Positions 60,701-63,664 of a stretch of DNA of 64,000 bases are shown here, piece after piece. This DNA is from Astropecten irregularis (taxonomy: Eukaryota > Echinodermata > Asteroidea > Paxillosida > Astropectinidae). The position numbers and the translations under genes were made by a program. The notes beneath the pieces were generated by a model, which was not told the DNA's origin, made no database searches, and saw nothing but the letters and a program-made list of their open reading frames with translations. How positions within the stretch are numbered: the stretch's first letter is position 1; the number at the start of each line of letters is the position of its first letter. The stretch is from NCBI GenBank assembly GCA_963971285.1, contig OZ020255.1, positions 15,272,931-15,336,930 of the forward strand, read 5' to 3'.

Positions 60701-62578
60701 TCCACTCTCTAGCTGCCATAATGAATACTATTTAGTTCCTTAATTCATTAAAAGTTGAACAAAGAACAATTGACTGGAGCAGGATTCGAACCGGCGACCT
60801 CCTCAATACCGTACAGGCACCAACTGAGCTATCCAGCCCTACGTTGGTAGTGTCCCTAATAGTCAATTATCTTTGTTCGTTTTGCAGTCAGAAGCCATGA
60901 AACGACGCACATACCGCTATATCCCAGGGATCATTTTATCGATACGCACAGCAATGCTGCAACCTGAGAATGGTGCATGGGGGATCACTCAAAGAGAATA
61001 CGGCTTTTTAATTAATATAATCATCAAATAACCTCAAGGGAAACTTGTTATTTGATGATTTGTTCCTTAATTGGTTGATAGAATAAAGATAAGATTTTTC
61101 AAAATCGGAGGGGGTAGACAAGTCTGCAAAATGAAATAGTTTCTTAAAAAGATATTTTGACCAGCCATTTCGTCAGCAGAGAGGACATAGATGACCTTGA
61201 TGATATTCTCAACAATATATCAGTTATTTTTGATATTTAATAGTTTTAATTCTTGGGGGTTTTCATTTACAAACTGACACACATTTATCTTGTAGATGGC
61301 GCGTGGCCAAGATCACTGATGACAAACAATTTGAAATAGACTTGGCACTAGTCTTCTGTGTAGATGGAACTTGTGACACACTGACGGTGTTTGAAGGAAG
61401 TCGTCTGCCAATACCATTATGCAACCTTCAAGCTTCATTCACTCTACCTGGTGAGTAGTTGAATCCTAATATGATATACCTACGACTCTTTTTTAAACAT
61501 TAGCTGTCAAGAAAGATTTGAGGCTTTCCATGGTGACAATTGGTATGTGGATCGGTTTGCGGAAACACCATGTAAGAATCGTTCGTACTTTCGCACTTCT
61601 TTTTCGTTCGCACTTCTCGTAAAGTCTCAACATTTCAAATAGCCTGCTCTAGTCCTCATCAGAAGTTGATGAATGAATGTTTATTGTTTGTTTGATCTCT
61701 CAGGCGATGGCAGTATATCTGGTTTCTTGGACTACCTCGGTGGTAATATCGGTCAGTTTGCTGTGGATGCAGCGATACGTCATCTAAACCTGGGAAGCTT
61801 CTTAACAGGAAAGGCATGCTCACATCCAACATTAGGTAAGTGCAATCAACTAAACAATACAGTAGTGAACACTGAAAATAAATGAGAAACAATCTGTGTT
61901 CATAGCACTTAAAATTATCAATAAATCTTTTGAAGTTATCCCTTACAGTTTTTCTTTAAAGGGCATGTACTTAATTGGTTAAGGTGACAGAGCAACTGCA
62001 GGCTGCTCATAATTCGATTGGTCATGGAATAAAAACAAACCTGTGAAATTTTCAGCTCAATTGATCATTGGAAACAGTAGAAAACAGCAAAAAACCATTG
62101 CAATTGTTACGCCAAATTGTGTGAGAATAGCTGTCTCATTTTTATTCTTTCCAAGATAAAAAATACTGTGGTGTTTGGTTTTACTCTTTTTTCTGGATAA
62201 ATGCAGCATTTCAGGCAGAAATATGGTAACAGTATGTTTCTACATTACCGTCTTAATACCATGTAAGTTTATATGCTAAGTAAATCTGTGATCATTTTTT
62301 TTTGGTTTGTTACCAATGTTGTACATGCCCTTTAAGATAGATTAAAGAGGTCTTCTTTTATTTCTGAATAGATGTATGTAGCACCTCCACCAGTATCCTT
62401 GGCAACTGTTTCCTGATTGGTGCAACTTGCACGGAGCTCCGATGTTGCTTAGAGCTTGACCTGAAGATAGCTGACCTATCTGCTACAGCATGGTTCAAGT
62501 TTGATCCTTGCGACTTCACGTTCACACTGGGTCTGGAGAAGTGGTCCTTCCATGGATCAGTTTTCAGCTATCAGTGGG
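6529..62578 (+). CDS. Large lipid transfer protein with M23/LECT2-like, SAP-like and repeated Cys modules (57 exons, 3' incomplete)
   Basis: The 57 coding exons listed in the following entries join in consistent phase to 8,995 nt (2,998 codons plus one base). Each has AG/GT borders. In order: signal peptide; vitellogenin/apolipoprotein N-domain; RMRR furin-like site at 629-632; helical region; M23/LECT2-like module; basic linker; two SAP-like motifs; at least nine copies of a module of about 186 residues with 10 Cys. Known LLTP family members (apolipoprotein B, apolipophorin, vitellogenin, MTP) are secreted or ER lipid carriers. A lipid-carrier role is therefore inferred from the N-domain, while the C-terminal half has no assigned function. 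No VWD domain or stop codon is reached before the window ends; exon 57 ends in phase 1 with a GT donor. The introns are packed with MITEs and SINEs. Confidence 0.9.
7092..7157 (+). repeat. Dispersed retroelement-like tail (gatcctgctaggatcgaaac), seven copies
   Basis: The stem-loop GATCC-TGCTA-GGATC followed by GAAAC(G/A)CGTCAGGCCCTCC recurs at 7092-7157, 7335-7387 (short), 15987-16045, 20508-20568, 25449-25508, 38385-38446 and 54066-54125. It is usually preceded by a C/T-rich tract with CATGTTCCTGTCCTC-like text. Repeated 3' placement suggests the tail of a retroelement, possibly Penelope-like; the body is absent. Confidence 0.6.
7900..8193. mobile_element. Non-autonomous element, relative of the TTAA element at 54578-54972
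   Basis: Shares long stretches with 54660-54970 (accgatccatgcaacaatag, gacgtcacctacagaac, gcacaaacaatg, gacaggttgagttttataac). This copy's left end is less clear; the right end reads gtaaaccttta. In the other copy the ends are TTAAAGG...CCTTTAA. Confidence 0.6.
9307..9425. mobile_element. Palindromic MITE family with GCCTGTTTGTT ends and inner GGATCC
   Basis: About 118-bp foldback elements starting gcctgtttgtt and ending aacaaacaggc, with a GGATCC/TGGGATC core. Copies at 9307-9425, 21069-21186 and 25252-25372. The first lies 35 bp upstream of exon 2. Confidence 0.75.
9461..9560 (+). CDS. LLTP gene exon 2: N-domain beta strands
   Basis: tctataaatcag precedes 100 nt encoding IGFLLVRSSNDSAGYQQIYL then RVHSALVTSEERQ, before gtaccg. 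Its length (3n+1) is exactly what is needed between exon 1 (phase 0) and exon 3 (needs one base). The alternating hydrophobic pattern fits the N-sheet. Two unrelated MITEs flank it closely (9307-9425 and 9590-9722). Confidence 0.75.
9590..9722. mobile_element. Palindromic MITE family GGGTCGATTTCACCAAA
   Basis: Foldback of about 135-150 bp: ggggtcgatttcaccaaac...ttcgtgaaatcgaccc. Copies at 9590-9722, 28933-29074, and two head-to-head at 49624-49774 and 49775-49925. Confidence 0.75.
10420..10790. repeat. 19-bp satellite (TTTGCGAGTTGACGTAATG)
   Basis: About 18 near-tandem 19-bp units, with the unit second half varying (GACGTAATG, GATGCAACG, GACGCAATG). Nine units contain TGACGTAA, a CREB/ATF- or PAR-bZIP-like word. 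The long minus-strand reading frames here are artefacts of a period with no stop codon. Confidence 0.9.
11353..11400. repeat. Perfect 48-bp palindrome with paired CACGTG and TGAGTCA words
   Basis: tcacgtgggttttctgag followed by tcaaaa and then its exact reverse complement, with no spacer. Each arm carries an E-box (CACGTG) and an AP-1-like TGAGTCA. Confidence 0.9.
11757..16990. repeat. Four-copy segmental repeat array in intron 2
   Basis: A block containing gtacattaaacttgatcttc, gttgtttacacgctaccat, cccatggcaacgcctatcaa and aagacccggatgttta recurs at about 11757-12480, 13490-14260, 15055-15560 and 16185-16850. Some copies carry extra MITEs (12480-12725, 12957-13253, 15700-15930) and a fragment of the catactttggt MITE (about 14705-14960). 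No coding exon of either gene is visible here. Confidence 0.7.
12957..13253. mobile_element. Palindromic MITE family GGGCCCAATTTCATGGAATCCG
   Basis: Foldback elements with about 40-bp arms (gggcccaatttcatggaatc...gattccatgaaattgggccc). Copies at 12957-13253, 52763-53042 and 62604-63894 (the last interrupted by another transposon). Confidence 0.8.
17384..18990. mobile_element. THAP-containing DNA transposon relic, interrupted by a nested element
   Basis: Ends are ATGGGAGACTTTTGA and its complement. About 17540-17720 encodes a degenerate THAP zinc finger: GKGGHEFPKNKEMQDLWRL, FKRASYKRSLWPTANS, VFCVQSFYF. One expected N-terminal Cys is replaced (CYAVTGF). A nested element splits it at 17950-18908. 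A second copy is at 22483-23060. Confidence 0.75.
17950..18908. mobile_element. Nested long-TIR element with 9-bp target duplication (Mutator-like)
   Basis: Termini tagacttggggccaagtct... pair with the right end over roughly 150 bp. The 9-bp duplication GGGCCATGT lies at 17941-17949 and 18909-18917. Long TIRs with 9-bp duplications are typical of Mutator-like elements. No transposase is visible inside. Confidence 0.75.
19392..20096 (+). CDS. LLTP gene exons 3 (19392-19425) and 4 (19958-20096)
   Basis: A 34-nt micro-exon encodes (V)DLIEERDFSEW. Exon 4 continues FSFDLSENGEIGQVYYPRDE and DDHVIRTKKGLAGLLAANLQ. The run F.....G.I..VY.P.DE......KKG...LL is diagnostic of the vitellogenin/apolipophorin N-domain. 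Junction codon: TG|G (Trp). The 532-base intron 3 carries part of a TTAA-type MITE (about 19478-19797). Confidence 0.9.
20139..20402. mobile_element. Palindromic MITE aggccttttcacact
   Basis: Left end aggccttttcacactgg, right end cagtgtgaaaaggcct. The interior repeats ggttgaa/ttcaacc words in both orientations, giving a long imperfect hairpin. Confidence 0.75.
20593..20895. mobile_element. Inverted-repeat element with AAGATAGCC(T/C)ACT termini
   Basis: gcaagatagcccact near the left end and agtaggctatcttg at the right. A second copy in the opposite orientation lies at about 45590-45895 (caagatagcctact...agtaggctatcttg). Both share aaaatggc(g/c)gcc and the caaatgaaaacag tract. Confidence 0.65.
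21294..23235 (+). CDS. LLTP gene exons 5 (21294-21458), 6 (21979-22064), 7 (23189-23235)
   Basis: Exon 5 encodes SYDCNETGHEGHHEASY, matching the conserved D-x-x-E-x-x-x-G stretch after the first helix of LLTPs, then strands ending YGKTHHQK. Exon 6 (EIHYHPGMQLPSMVKIVEQF) and exon 7 (FENQFQERDDKGEDIG) finish the N-sheet. Phases 0-0, 0-2, 2-1. Introns 5 and 6 carry a complete TTAA MITE and a THAP-transposon relic. Confidence 0.9.
21570..21938. mobile_element. TTAA-flanked MITE family AGGTAGTATCATACTTTGGT
   Basis: TTAA followed by AGGTAGTATCATACTTTGGT, ending in the complement and TTAA. Copies or fragments at about 14705-14960, 19478-19797, 21570-21938, 30758-31126, 37202-37546, 37585-37943, 41607-41950 and 45953-46361. 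The last carries a ctttattgatctcca insertion at about 46226-46275, which resembles a SINE/LINE tail. Confidence 0.85.
22483..23060. mobile_element. Second THAP-containing transposon relic
   Basis: Same ATGGGAG(A/G)CTTTTGA ends as 17384-18990. From the ATG at 22628 it reads MPGTYCAVSGCGVRGGHEFP, keeping the Cys-x4-Cys start. A frameshift then moves to AIKRASYKRSWWPTANSIVF. The two copies preserve different parts of the domain. Confidence 0.8.
24005..24245. mobile_element. Palindromic MITE family GGGGCCAATTTCATA (about 240 bp)
   Basis: Arms ggggccaatttcata...gcttagcacaaaa. Copies at 2457-2698, 12480-12725, 15700-15930 (divergent), 23496-23893 (with insertion), 24005-24245, 33737-33979, 42560-42808 (left arm damaged) and 44670-44912. 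Confidence 0.85.
24405..25702 (+). CDS. LLTP gene exons 8 (24405-24529), 9 (25099-25189), 10 (25588-25702): linker and first helices
   Basis: Exon 8 is a Ser/Pro/acidic linker (HSPSPTGPPDDEDLVTDS). Exon 9 (IPESQLNFNMTKLKEFVLG, then LTCMRKAPTK) and exon 10 (CFQELVDTLQSVPSGQHLAE) start the superhelix. Exon 10 begins at gtagcc after atgaacag; an internal ttccag would also look like an acceptor, but the upstream choice keeps phase. Phases 1-0, 0-1, 1-2. Confidence 0.88.
24845..25025 (+). mobile_element. tRNA-derived SINE family 1
   Basis: Pol III-like A box (ggctcagttggtagagcg) and B box (ggttcgaatcc), then a caatttttctttgttcactt tail and upstream ttcatggcttctgactgcc. Copies or fragments: 24603-24690, 24845-25025, 25935-26065, 29340-29590, 31690-31990 (-), 39258-39310 (-), 39400-39640, 43070-43375, 49060-49300, 55005-55350, 56490-56665 and 60745-61060 (-). 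Confidence 0.85.
26089..26826 (+). CDS. LLTP gene exons 11 (26089-26263), 12 (26514-26565), 13 (26689-26826): helical domain
   Basis: Encodes amphipathic helix pairs typical of the LLTP superhelix: LNMMDAVAGLHSDASQSLLT, HYLETVEDMVFKPGNFP, and EIQRVAVLVLGALAGHHWK. Phases 2-0, 0-1, 1-1. The intron before exon 11 contains a tRNA-SINE whose 3' end lies within about 30 bases of the acceptor. Confidence 0.9.
26918..27610 (+). repeat. Tandem array of truncated exon-14 copies (151/157-bp unit)
   Basis: Copies of the first ~130 bp of exon 14, each with its own polypyrimidine/AG acceptor, start at 26918, 27075, 27226, 27377 and (short) 27534, just before the complete exon at 27611. Units are 157 or 151 bp; the difference is a 6-bp in-frame deletion removing two residues (Val-Ala). 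Copy 1 has a TGA after GNAGLQ. None has a usable donor, and the unit length (3n+1) shifts frame on read-through, so the copies look non-functional. Confidence 0.85.
27611..28857 (+). CDS. LLTP gene exons 14 (27611-27822), 15 (28235-28368), 16 (28649-28857), with furin-like site
   Basis: Exon 14 (DPWAYDKTLSSLTDDEKDEH ... NAGLHRSFPHIHSY) and exon 15 (SALDKNEDENVRYEASLFYK then VHPNGGNRNL) finish the helical domain; NE..VR.EA is conserved in LLTPs. Exon 16 has a Ser-rich loop, then SRHRMRR|GFWEGIEF: R-M-R-R at residues 629-632 fits the furin consensus, about where apolipophorin precursors are cleaved. Phases 1-0, 0-2, 2-1. The intron after exon 14 carries a hairpin MITE (27833-27976). Confidence 0.9.
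27833..27976. mobile_element. Hairpin MITE directly after exon 14
   Basis: gcaggattcgggttcacaat...attgtgaacccgaatcccgc; the arms pair over about 50 bp. It begins 10 bp after the exon-14 donor. Confidence 0.75.
28017..28074 (+). ncRNA. Hammerhead-like core motif, possibly retroelement-derived
   Basis: CTGATGA at 28017-28023, stem GGCT (28025-28028) with AGCC (28041-28044), then GAAA (28045-28048) and TGTC. This is the conserved order of a hammerhead ribozyme core, as found in Penelope-like elements and retrozymes. GAAATGTC (28045-28052) also pairs with GACATTTC (28067-28074), an alternative fold. Stems I and III are not clearly complete. Confidence 0.4.
29606..32752 (+). CDS. LLTP gene exons 17 (29606-29751), 18 (30406-30588), 19 (31477-31635), 20 (32610-32752)
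   Basis: Exon 17 (HLRVDLFDEAFATVLVGLIG ... FNGYIEYNLNILQ) is strand-rich, like an LLTP beta-sheet. Exons 18-20 turn into amphipathic helices: FGVDRINDLAKLYDLTIGQV, LRSVSANAVARLAPFVAHAD, SEQIWEATISIGENIANLLK. No Cys in exons 18-20. Phases 1-0, 0-0, 0-0, 0-2. Similar helix-rich stretches bind lipid surfaces in apolipoproteins; that role here is inferred. Confidence 0.88.
29818..30187. mobile_element. hAT-like element with 8-bp duplication GTGAGCAG
   Basis: Ends CAGTGTTGTAT and ATACAACACTG, flanked by GTGAGCAG at 29810-29817 and 30188-30195. The interior is rich in ggcctcgg and gactcgg repeats. Confidence 0.85.
31287..31432. mobile_element. Short MITE sharing the THAP-relic termini
   Basis: atgggagacttttggagagt...gactctccaaaagtcccccat, a near-perfect hairpin with (t)gcgcac-rich loop. 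A second copy at 36726-36870 has split a SINE-family-3 copy. The termini match the THAP elements, so they may be its deletion derivatives. Confidence 0.8.
32098..32464. mobile_element. TTAA-flanked MITE family AGGGCATGTACAACATTGGT
   Basis: TTAA-AGGGCATGTACAACATTGG at the left and the complement plus TTAA at the right. Second copy at 61956-62335. The interior (gcatttcag.cagaa, gtaagttatacataaatctg) is shared with the catactttggt family, so the two families differ mainly at the ends. Confidence 0.85.
32761..33014. mobile_element. Inverted-repeat element with GCGTTTACG(C/A)AAC termini
   Basis: agagcgtttacgcaacagagg at the left pairs with cctccgtttcgtaaacgccct at the right. It contains simple ggctca repeats that yield Glu-Pro runs if translated. 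It starts 9 bp after the exon-20 donor. Confidence 0.7.
33179..35385 (+). CDS. LLTP gene exons 21 (33179-33249), 22 (34358-34521), 23 (35219-35385): helical region
   Basis: Continues the Cys-free helical region: VNDILTAKMTIENASFLQDG, LTELRHHLSNVGRDLEVWMN, VEPIQNLLAPFLKLYNLVVD. Phases 2-1, 1-0, 0-2. No family beyond the LLTP context is recognised. Introns 21 and 22 each carry an hAT-like element with an 8-bp duplication (33349-34049 and 34574-35154). Confidence 0.88.
33349..34049. mobile_element. Nested hAT-like element with 8-bp duplication ATGTAGAT
   Basis: Ends CATAGAGTTATATTAAAATT and its near-complement, flanked by ATGTAGAT at 33341-33348 and 34050-34057. It carries a GGGGCCAATTTCATA MITE at 33737-33979 inside. 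Confidence 0.85.
34178..34325 (+). mobile_element. tRNA-derived SINE family 2
   Basis: ctagctcgatggcccagcgg ... gggttcaaatccc ... ctgagccagcacgtgatttt. Second copy at 48222-48370, inserted inside a foldback element at 48068-48458. The tRNA-like head lacks clean cloverleaf pairing and is followed by a shared cacaagcactgagta tail. Confidence 0.8.
34574..35154. mobile_element. hAT-like element with 8-bp duplication ATTAATAT
   Basis: Ends CAATGTTGGAGT and ACTCCAACACTG, flanked by ATTAATAT at 34566-34573 and 35155-35162. The interior is made of gagtac/gtactc repeats. Confidence 0.85.
35733..38774 (+). CDS. LLTP gene exons 24 (35733-35913), 25 (36993-37145), 26 (38517-38774): M23/LECT2-like module
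   Basis: After basic LFGPKAHKRFPRKFRD, residues ~1040-1216 read GECASGGFYPTDSAGFYQD, QGVDLEIAQGAELVAPFPG, then VVAGTKIGEVGR and CAPANFIHLSIKN, followed by YVDPSNYL. The order QGVD(L/V)...G..(L/V).APF.G...G..IG......(H/F)IH(L/V)....DP..YL is that of M23 metallopeptidases and LECT2. The usual first His of H-x-G-x-D is Asp here (YQDQGVDL) and the first His of the H-x-H pair is Phe (FIH); the Asp and last His remain. Catalysis is unlikely; a binding role is inferred. Phases 2-0, 0-0, 0-0. Confidence 0.75.
36434..36935 (+). mobile_element. tRNA-derived SINE family 3
   Basis: taggtggcaaagtgcg...cccgggttcgatgcc...gttctctcctatgct...ctgggcacctctgg. Copies at 36434-36935 (split by the MITE 36726-36870), 52135-52396 (-, with ggccggattcgaacccgggc) and 55907-56255. 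Confidence 0.8.
39089..39257 (+). CDS. LLTP gene exon 27: basic Pro/Thr/Ser linker
   Basis: Residues ~1217-1272 are low complexity: GPIPPQKQKNGTKKNTSPKR then KTPPSTTTNRPSQSNRPPKR. High Lys/Arg, Pro and Ser/Thr content suggests a flexible, possibly O-glycosylated or polyanion-binding hinge between the M23-like module and the Cys modules. Phase 0-1. The SINE beginning directly after the donor (39258 on) is on the minus strand. Confidence 0.85.
39777..40736 (+). CDS. LLTP gene exons 28 (39777-39955) and 29 (40598-40736): partial module end and SAP-like motif
   Basis: Exon 28 (FKNFSLRNLKIGSILAFARK, then ADDLLTVVKTIV) resembles the C-terminal helical tail of the repeated module, giving a degenerate 'module 0'. 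Exon 29 starts KLVSDKPCVV, like the linker exon of later modules, then carries MTTDTLRIELQQRGLSSQGD and REILLKRYKQ. L...L..RGL...G.re.L..R is the SAP helix-loop-helix pattern. SAP motifs are usually nuclear DNA-binding, so the role in this secreted protein is unclear. Phases 1-0, 0-1. Confidence 0.8.
40169..40562. mobile_element. Inverted-repeat element GCATTGCATACGTTTGGTAAT
   Basis: aaaggcattgcatacgtttg...caaacgtatgcaatcccttt. A near-perfect 32-bp palindrome (ctgagaagcgttatgg / ccgtaacgcttctcag) lies at about 40349-40380. Termini AAAGG/CCTTT and nearby TTAA suggest kinship with the TTAA families. Confidence 0.7.
41323..43752 (+). CDS. Cys module 1: exons 30 (41323-41532), 31 (42012-42078), 32 (42837-43000), 33 (43625-43752)
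   Basis: First clear copy of the repeated module: CPLFQVSLPKNVYCKIDESC, LGIECCMNMKLF, FDPCEFQFILGVNSWNYTVQ, then FSIEKSRTQLLVSMSVGFC and ISLPICYPNGTIVWPD. Introns fall after the Trp-region (EFG), after LR, and inside the usual LPGDG. The last position reads WPD here, not LPG. Phases 1-1, 1-2, 2-1, 1-0. This copy is the most divergent in the second half. Confidence 0.85.
44327..44468 (+). CDS. LLTP gene exon 34: second SAP-like motif
   Basis: Residues ~1569-1615: ELLSNKEVCLTPASMSESQL, then TSTLAARHLNVSGRRTDLEL and RLLQDDR. sqL...L..R.L..sGrr.dL..RL repeats the SAP-like pattern of exon 29. Both exons are phase 0-1 and sit exactly where the short linker exon of later modules sits, with the same single Cys near the start, so they look like extended linker exons. 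Confidence 0.8.
45141..48001 (+). CDS. Cys module 2: exons 35 (45141-45371), 36 (46890-47093), 37 (47855-48001)
   Basis: CRFFRLPAFPPELAKVVYCS, LTENCLRLDCCLDFHLEAFN, MDACDFTFYVAFQHLKYKKL, then TLRYSINKLDAEKEFEIDFG, AAICPKDGDCIFD, VPIPICNSNFSFSLPG and DDLKDFVKEVGQNAAREAVN. Introns after WG and inside LPG|GD; the linker (GPCGSTAV) is fused to the last exon. Phases 1-1 throughout. Confidence 0.88.
48068..48458. mobile_element. Foldback element with a nested SINE
   Basis: ggggccgatttcactaatgc...gccttagtgaaatccgcccc, with SINE family 2 inside at 48222-48370. A related, shorter foldback (ggggccgatttcacatagca...) is at 49475-49623. Confidence 0.75.
48533..51385 (+). CDS. Cys module 3: exons 38 (48533-48745), 39 (50014-50220), 40 (50676-50767), 41 (51325-51385)
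   Basis: CNSVTLPALPSTLTCDLADR, CLGIRCCLELDLKVTVLSAN, LDPCEFTLSMGLGTW; then TLTYTIDKLTSDKVFVLDLA, VSICLPDFEC, VPIPLCNENATFSLPG, DGSIAGFLQMVGKNVAESGI and linker EYISQEPCNRPQVV. Phases 1-1, 1-1, 1-0, 0-1. The intron between exons 40 and 41 contains the CAACTGACCAACC minisatellite. Confidence 0.9.
50411..50605. mobile_element. Long hairpin MITE in intron 39
   Basis: tgtccgccattactgcagtg...cactgcagtaatggcggg, arms of about 90 bp around a cagggtgtatgtccc / gggacgtacaccctg centre. Confidence 0.85.
50822..51260. repeat. Minisatellite CAACTGACCAACC / CACTGATCAACC
   Basis: About 430 bp of degenerate repeats built from ctgaccaaccaa, cccactgatcaacc and aacccaaccca, including a higher-order unit of about 110 bp (compare 50930-51000 with 51055-51125). 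It lies between exons 40 and 41. Confidence 0.85.
51743..53444 (+). CDS. Cys module 4: exons 42 (51743-52004), 43 (52464-52710), 44 (53390-53444)
   Basis: First copy with the three-exon layout. Exon 42: CPKDVKLPRLPQNLICTLPE, KCLGFDCCLELPIPGITPIS, FDPCNYRLSLSLGSWNLELQ; it is 6 nt longer than its successors because of the IPGITPI loop. Exon 43: LTIDKLDAQESFQINLDISI, CIDDEC, VPIPFCNLNASFELPGDGSF. Exon 44: EYVGNQQCDMQILSPSEN. Phases 1-2, 2-0, 0-1. Confidence 0.92.
54258..56353 (+). CDS. Cys module 5: exons 45 (54258-54513), 46 (55406-55652), 47 (56296-56353)
   Basis: Exon 45: CPLLRAPPPNELLTCTVDDR, CLGLTCCASLDLIFTQLSAT, LDPCEFQLSVGLGTWSMNVT. Exon 46: FNIDKLTEQKEFLIDLSVTL, CIDGTC, IPIPICNANATFSLPGDGTI. 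Exon 47: NYLSRNPCSLPPAPPADSP. Lengths 256, 247, 58 nt. All ten module cysteines are present. Confidence 0.92.
54578..54972. mobile_element. TTAA-flanked element AGGTATTGC
   Basis: TTAA-AGGTATTGCTTAATGC at the left, gttaacct-TTAA at the right; interior matches 7900-8193. Includes gtgacgtcac and tgcatgtgacgta words in opposite orientation. Confidence 0.7.
56774..58151 (+). CDS. Cys module 6: exons 48 (56774-57029), 49 (57716-57962), 50 (58097-58151); lacks one Cys pair
   Basis: Exon 48: CPVQFPNDTLPLLACRIDGL, CTNLHCCLNLDLKVTDISSK, LDACDYTLSVGMELWFYNVS. Exon 49: FSIDKLDATKEYEVDLSFSL, then VLDGLTTEFP where other copies have C-x3-C; IPIPICNANFSLVLPGDGSV follows. Exon 50: DVISGRTCELLSEVAASN. Both cysteines of the C-x(3-5)-C pair are missing together. 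Lengths 256, 247, 55 nt. Confidence 0.92.
57050..57365 (+). mobile_element. tRNA-derived SINE family 4
   Basis: gggatgccgtggtcaatcta...gtgggttcgaatccagcc...cttgggcaagacac...gtacagcgctttgatcttc...ggcactttataaatgc. The cttgggcaag and agcgcttt tail words are widespread in invertebrate SINEs. Confidence 0.8.
58353..59791 (+). CDS. Cys module 7: exons 51 (58353-58608), 52 (58942-59191), 53 (59737-59791)
   Basis: Exon 51: CPTISLPALENVVQCSIDDR, CLSIQCCASLDFVITKLMLS, VDPCNFELYVAFENWELNVT. Exon 52: YSIDKLTSRKVFSVTLSLGL, CIDDTC, VPIPLCNTDASSFRLPGDGT (one residue longer). Exon 53: EYLQNAQCDRGTPGTLRS. Phases 1-2, 2-0, 0-1. Confidence 0.92.
59330..59664. mobile_element. Inverted-repeat element TACAGTAATCC
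   Basis: tacagtaatccca at the left and tcggattactgta at the right. Inside, gggcgccctcttttgatt pairs with aatcaaaagagggcgcc. Confidence 0.75.
60300..60383 (+). pseudogene. Partial duplicate of exon 54 (first ~84 bp plus acceptor)
   Basis: From an AG at 60298-60299 this stretch encodes CPAVGIDNLPDFLSC, TIMDTCLGIRCC, nearly identical to the start of exon 54 some 130 bp downstream. Homology stops abruptly at ...GATGCTGTC. Use of this acceptor with read-through would meet TGA soon after the true exon-54 start, so it looks like a pseudo-exon from a recent tandem duplication. Confidence 0.85.
60431..61835 (+). CDS. Cys module 8: exons 54 (60431-60686), 55 (61296-61450), 56 (61704-61835)
   Basis: Exon 54: CPAVDVSDLPDFLSCTVMDT, CLGIRCCLEMDLKITTRSVN, LDPCHFNLSVGFEKWELSLT. 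Exon 55: WRVAKITDDKQFEIDLALVF, CVDGTC, LPIPLCNLQASFTLPG. Exon 56: DGSISGFLDYLGGNIGQFAV then GSFLTGKACSHPTL. The second half is split at LPG|DG and fused to its linker, unlike modules 4-7. Phases 1-2, 2-1, 1-1. Confidence 0.92.
62372..62578 (+). CDS. Cys module 9 (first half): exon 57
   Basis: VCSTSTSILGNCFLIGATC, TELRCCLELDLKIADLSATA, FDPCDFTFTLGLEKWSFHGS and SYQWG|gtatgt. The spacing between the first cysteines is shorter than in other copies. Ends phase 1 after WG, as in modules 1-3. No further exon is found before 64000, where a nested transposon fills 62604-63894. Confidence 0.88.
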
Positions 62579-62683
62579 GTATGTAGGATATTCACAGATA
62601 TCAGGGCCCAATTTCATGGAATCTGTTTAATACGGCCTATTTTTGCGCTTACGGGCACTGCTTTCCGTGAAATCTATTTCATG

Positions 62684-63664
62684 CAGGGATGCCAGACTTC
62701 CGGCAATTGCCGGAATTCCGGCTTTTTCATATTTTCGGAAAAAGCCTCCGGCCGTCGGCATTTGTGGTTCGGAGCAACAATAAACACTTGCGAAATTACC
62801 GAAACTACCATTCACACATCGCTTTCCTACATGCCTGCCGCTCAATACAGATGTAGTCCACGGTCCGTCCGAGTGCTACTTTACCGTGCATGCCACATTA
62901 TCCCACATACATACATCGTACGCACGTTATGTACTGTATACATGTTGATGTACATGATGTGTACATGTACGGAAAGCTTCCTACCGACGCACGTGGTTGA
63001 GACTTTCGCTGCGCTGGTGCACTTTGCGCGGAGTACCAGTATCATGCATAGGAAATTCAATGACATGGCGTGCGCGATGATTGTTTACGTCTTACCATGG
63101 GGGAAGAAATTCTCACGCTTGTCACAGTGCGATCGTTGATTTCGGAGGGATTTCACAATGTTTCTACTTAGCCAATAGGACAAAAATGACTGATTGTAAT
63201 TCCAGTAAGATTTAGCTGCTCAGGAAAACGCGATTTTTGATACTTCGAAATTTCAGAAGGAATATTTTACAGGGATCTTGCAACTAAATTACAAGCGTAC
63301 ATCGGCGTAACACTCGGTACTCAAGCCGTGTTTTTTGCACGTGTTCGATGTCGGAATTCTTCATGTTTTTCCTTATTTTGGGGGTCACCAAAGTACGTAA
63401 TTTTTTCGTGAATTAATTTATCGGAACATCGGATCCCGACCGAAAAAACTCGGTCGGGTTCCGGAACAAAAAAATCCCGAGATGACCCAGCCTTGCAGGA
63501 TACATTAGGTGAGTGTTTTTAGCATGACATGTATCAATGTTATGTGAATATACGTGCTTTTTTACGTCCGGTCCGCGCGCGTACGTGCGTGCGTGCATAT
63601 TCGCCTACTCTATCCATTCCCCAAAAAATTCCGGCCCTGGACCGATAACCCACTGGCATCCCTG
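62684..63664. mobile_element. Element CAGGGATGCC nested in a foldback MITE
   Basis: Ends CAGGGATGCCAG and CTGGCATCCCTG, flanked by TTCATG on both sides (62678-62683 and 63665-63670). It interrupts the GGGCCCAATTTCATGG element 62604-63894. The CAGGG-type terminus suggests hAT; the duplication seems shorter than 8 bp. Confidence 0.75.

Noticed and set aside
62501-63139. 212-codon plus-strand reading frame
   Set aside because: It begins inside exon 57 in the wrong frame and runs into a nested transposon; no domain or splice support.
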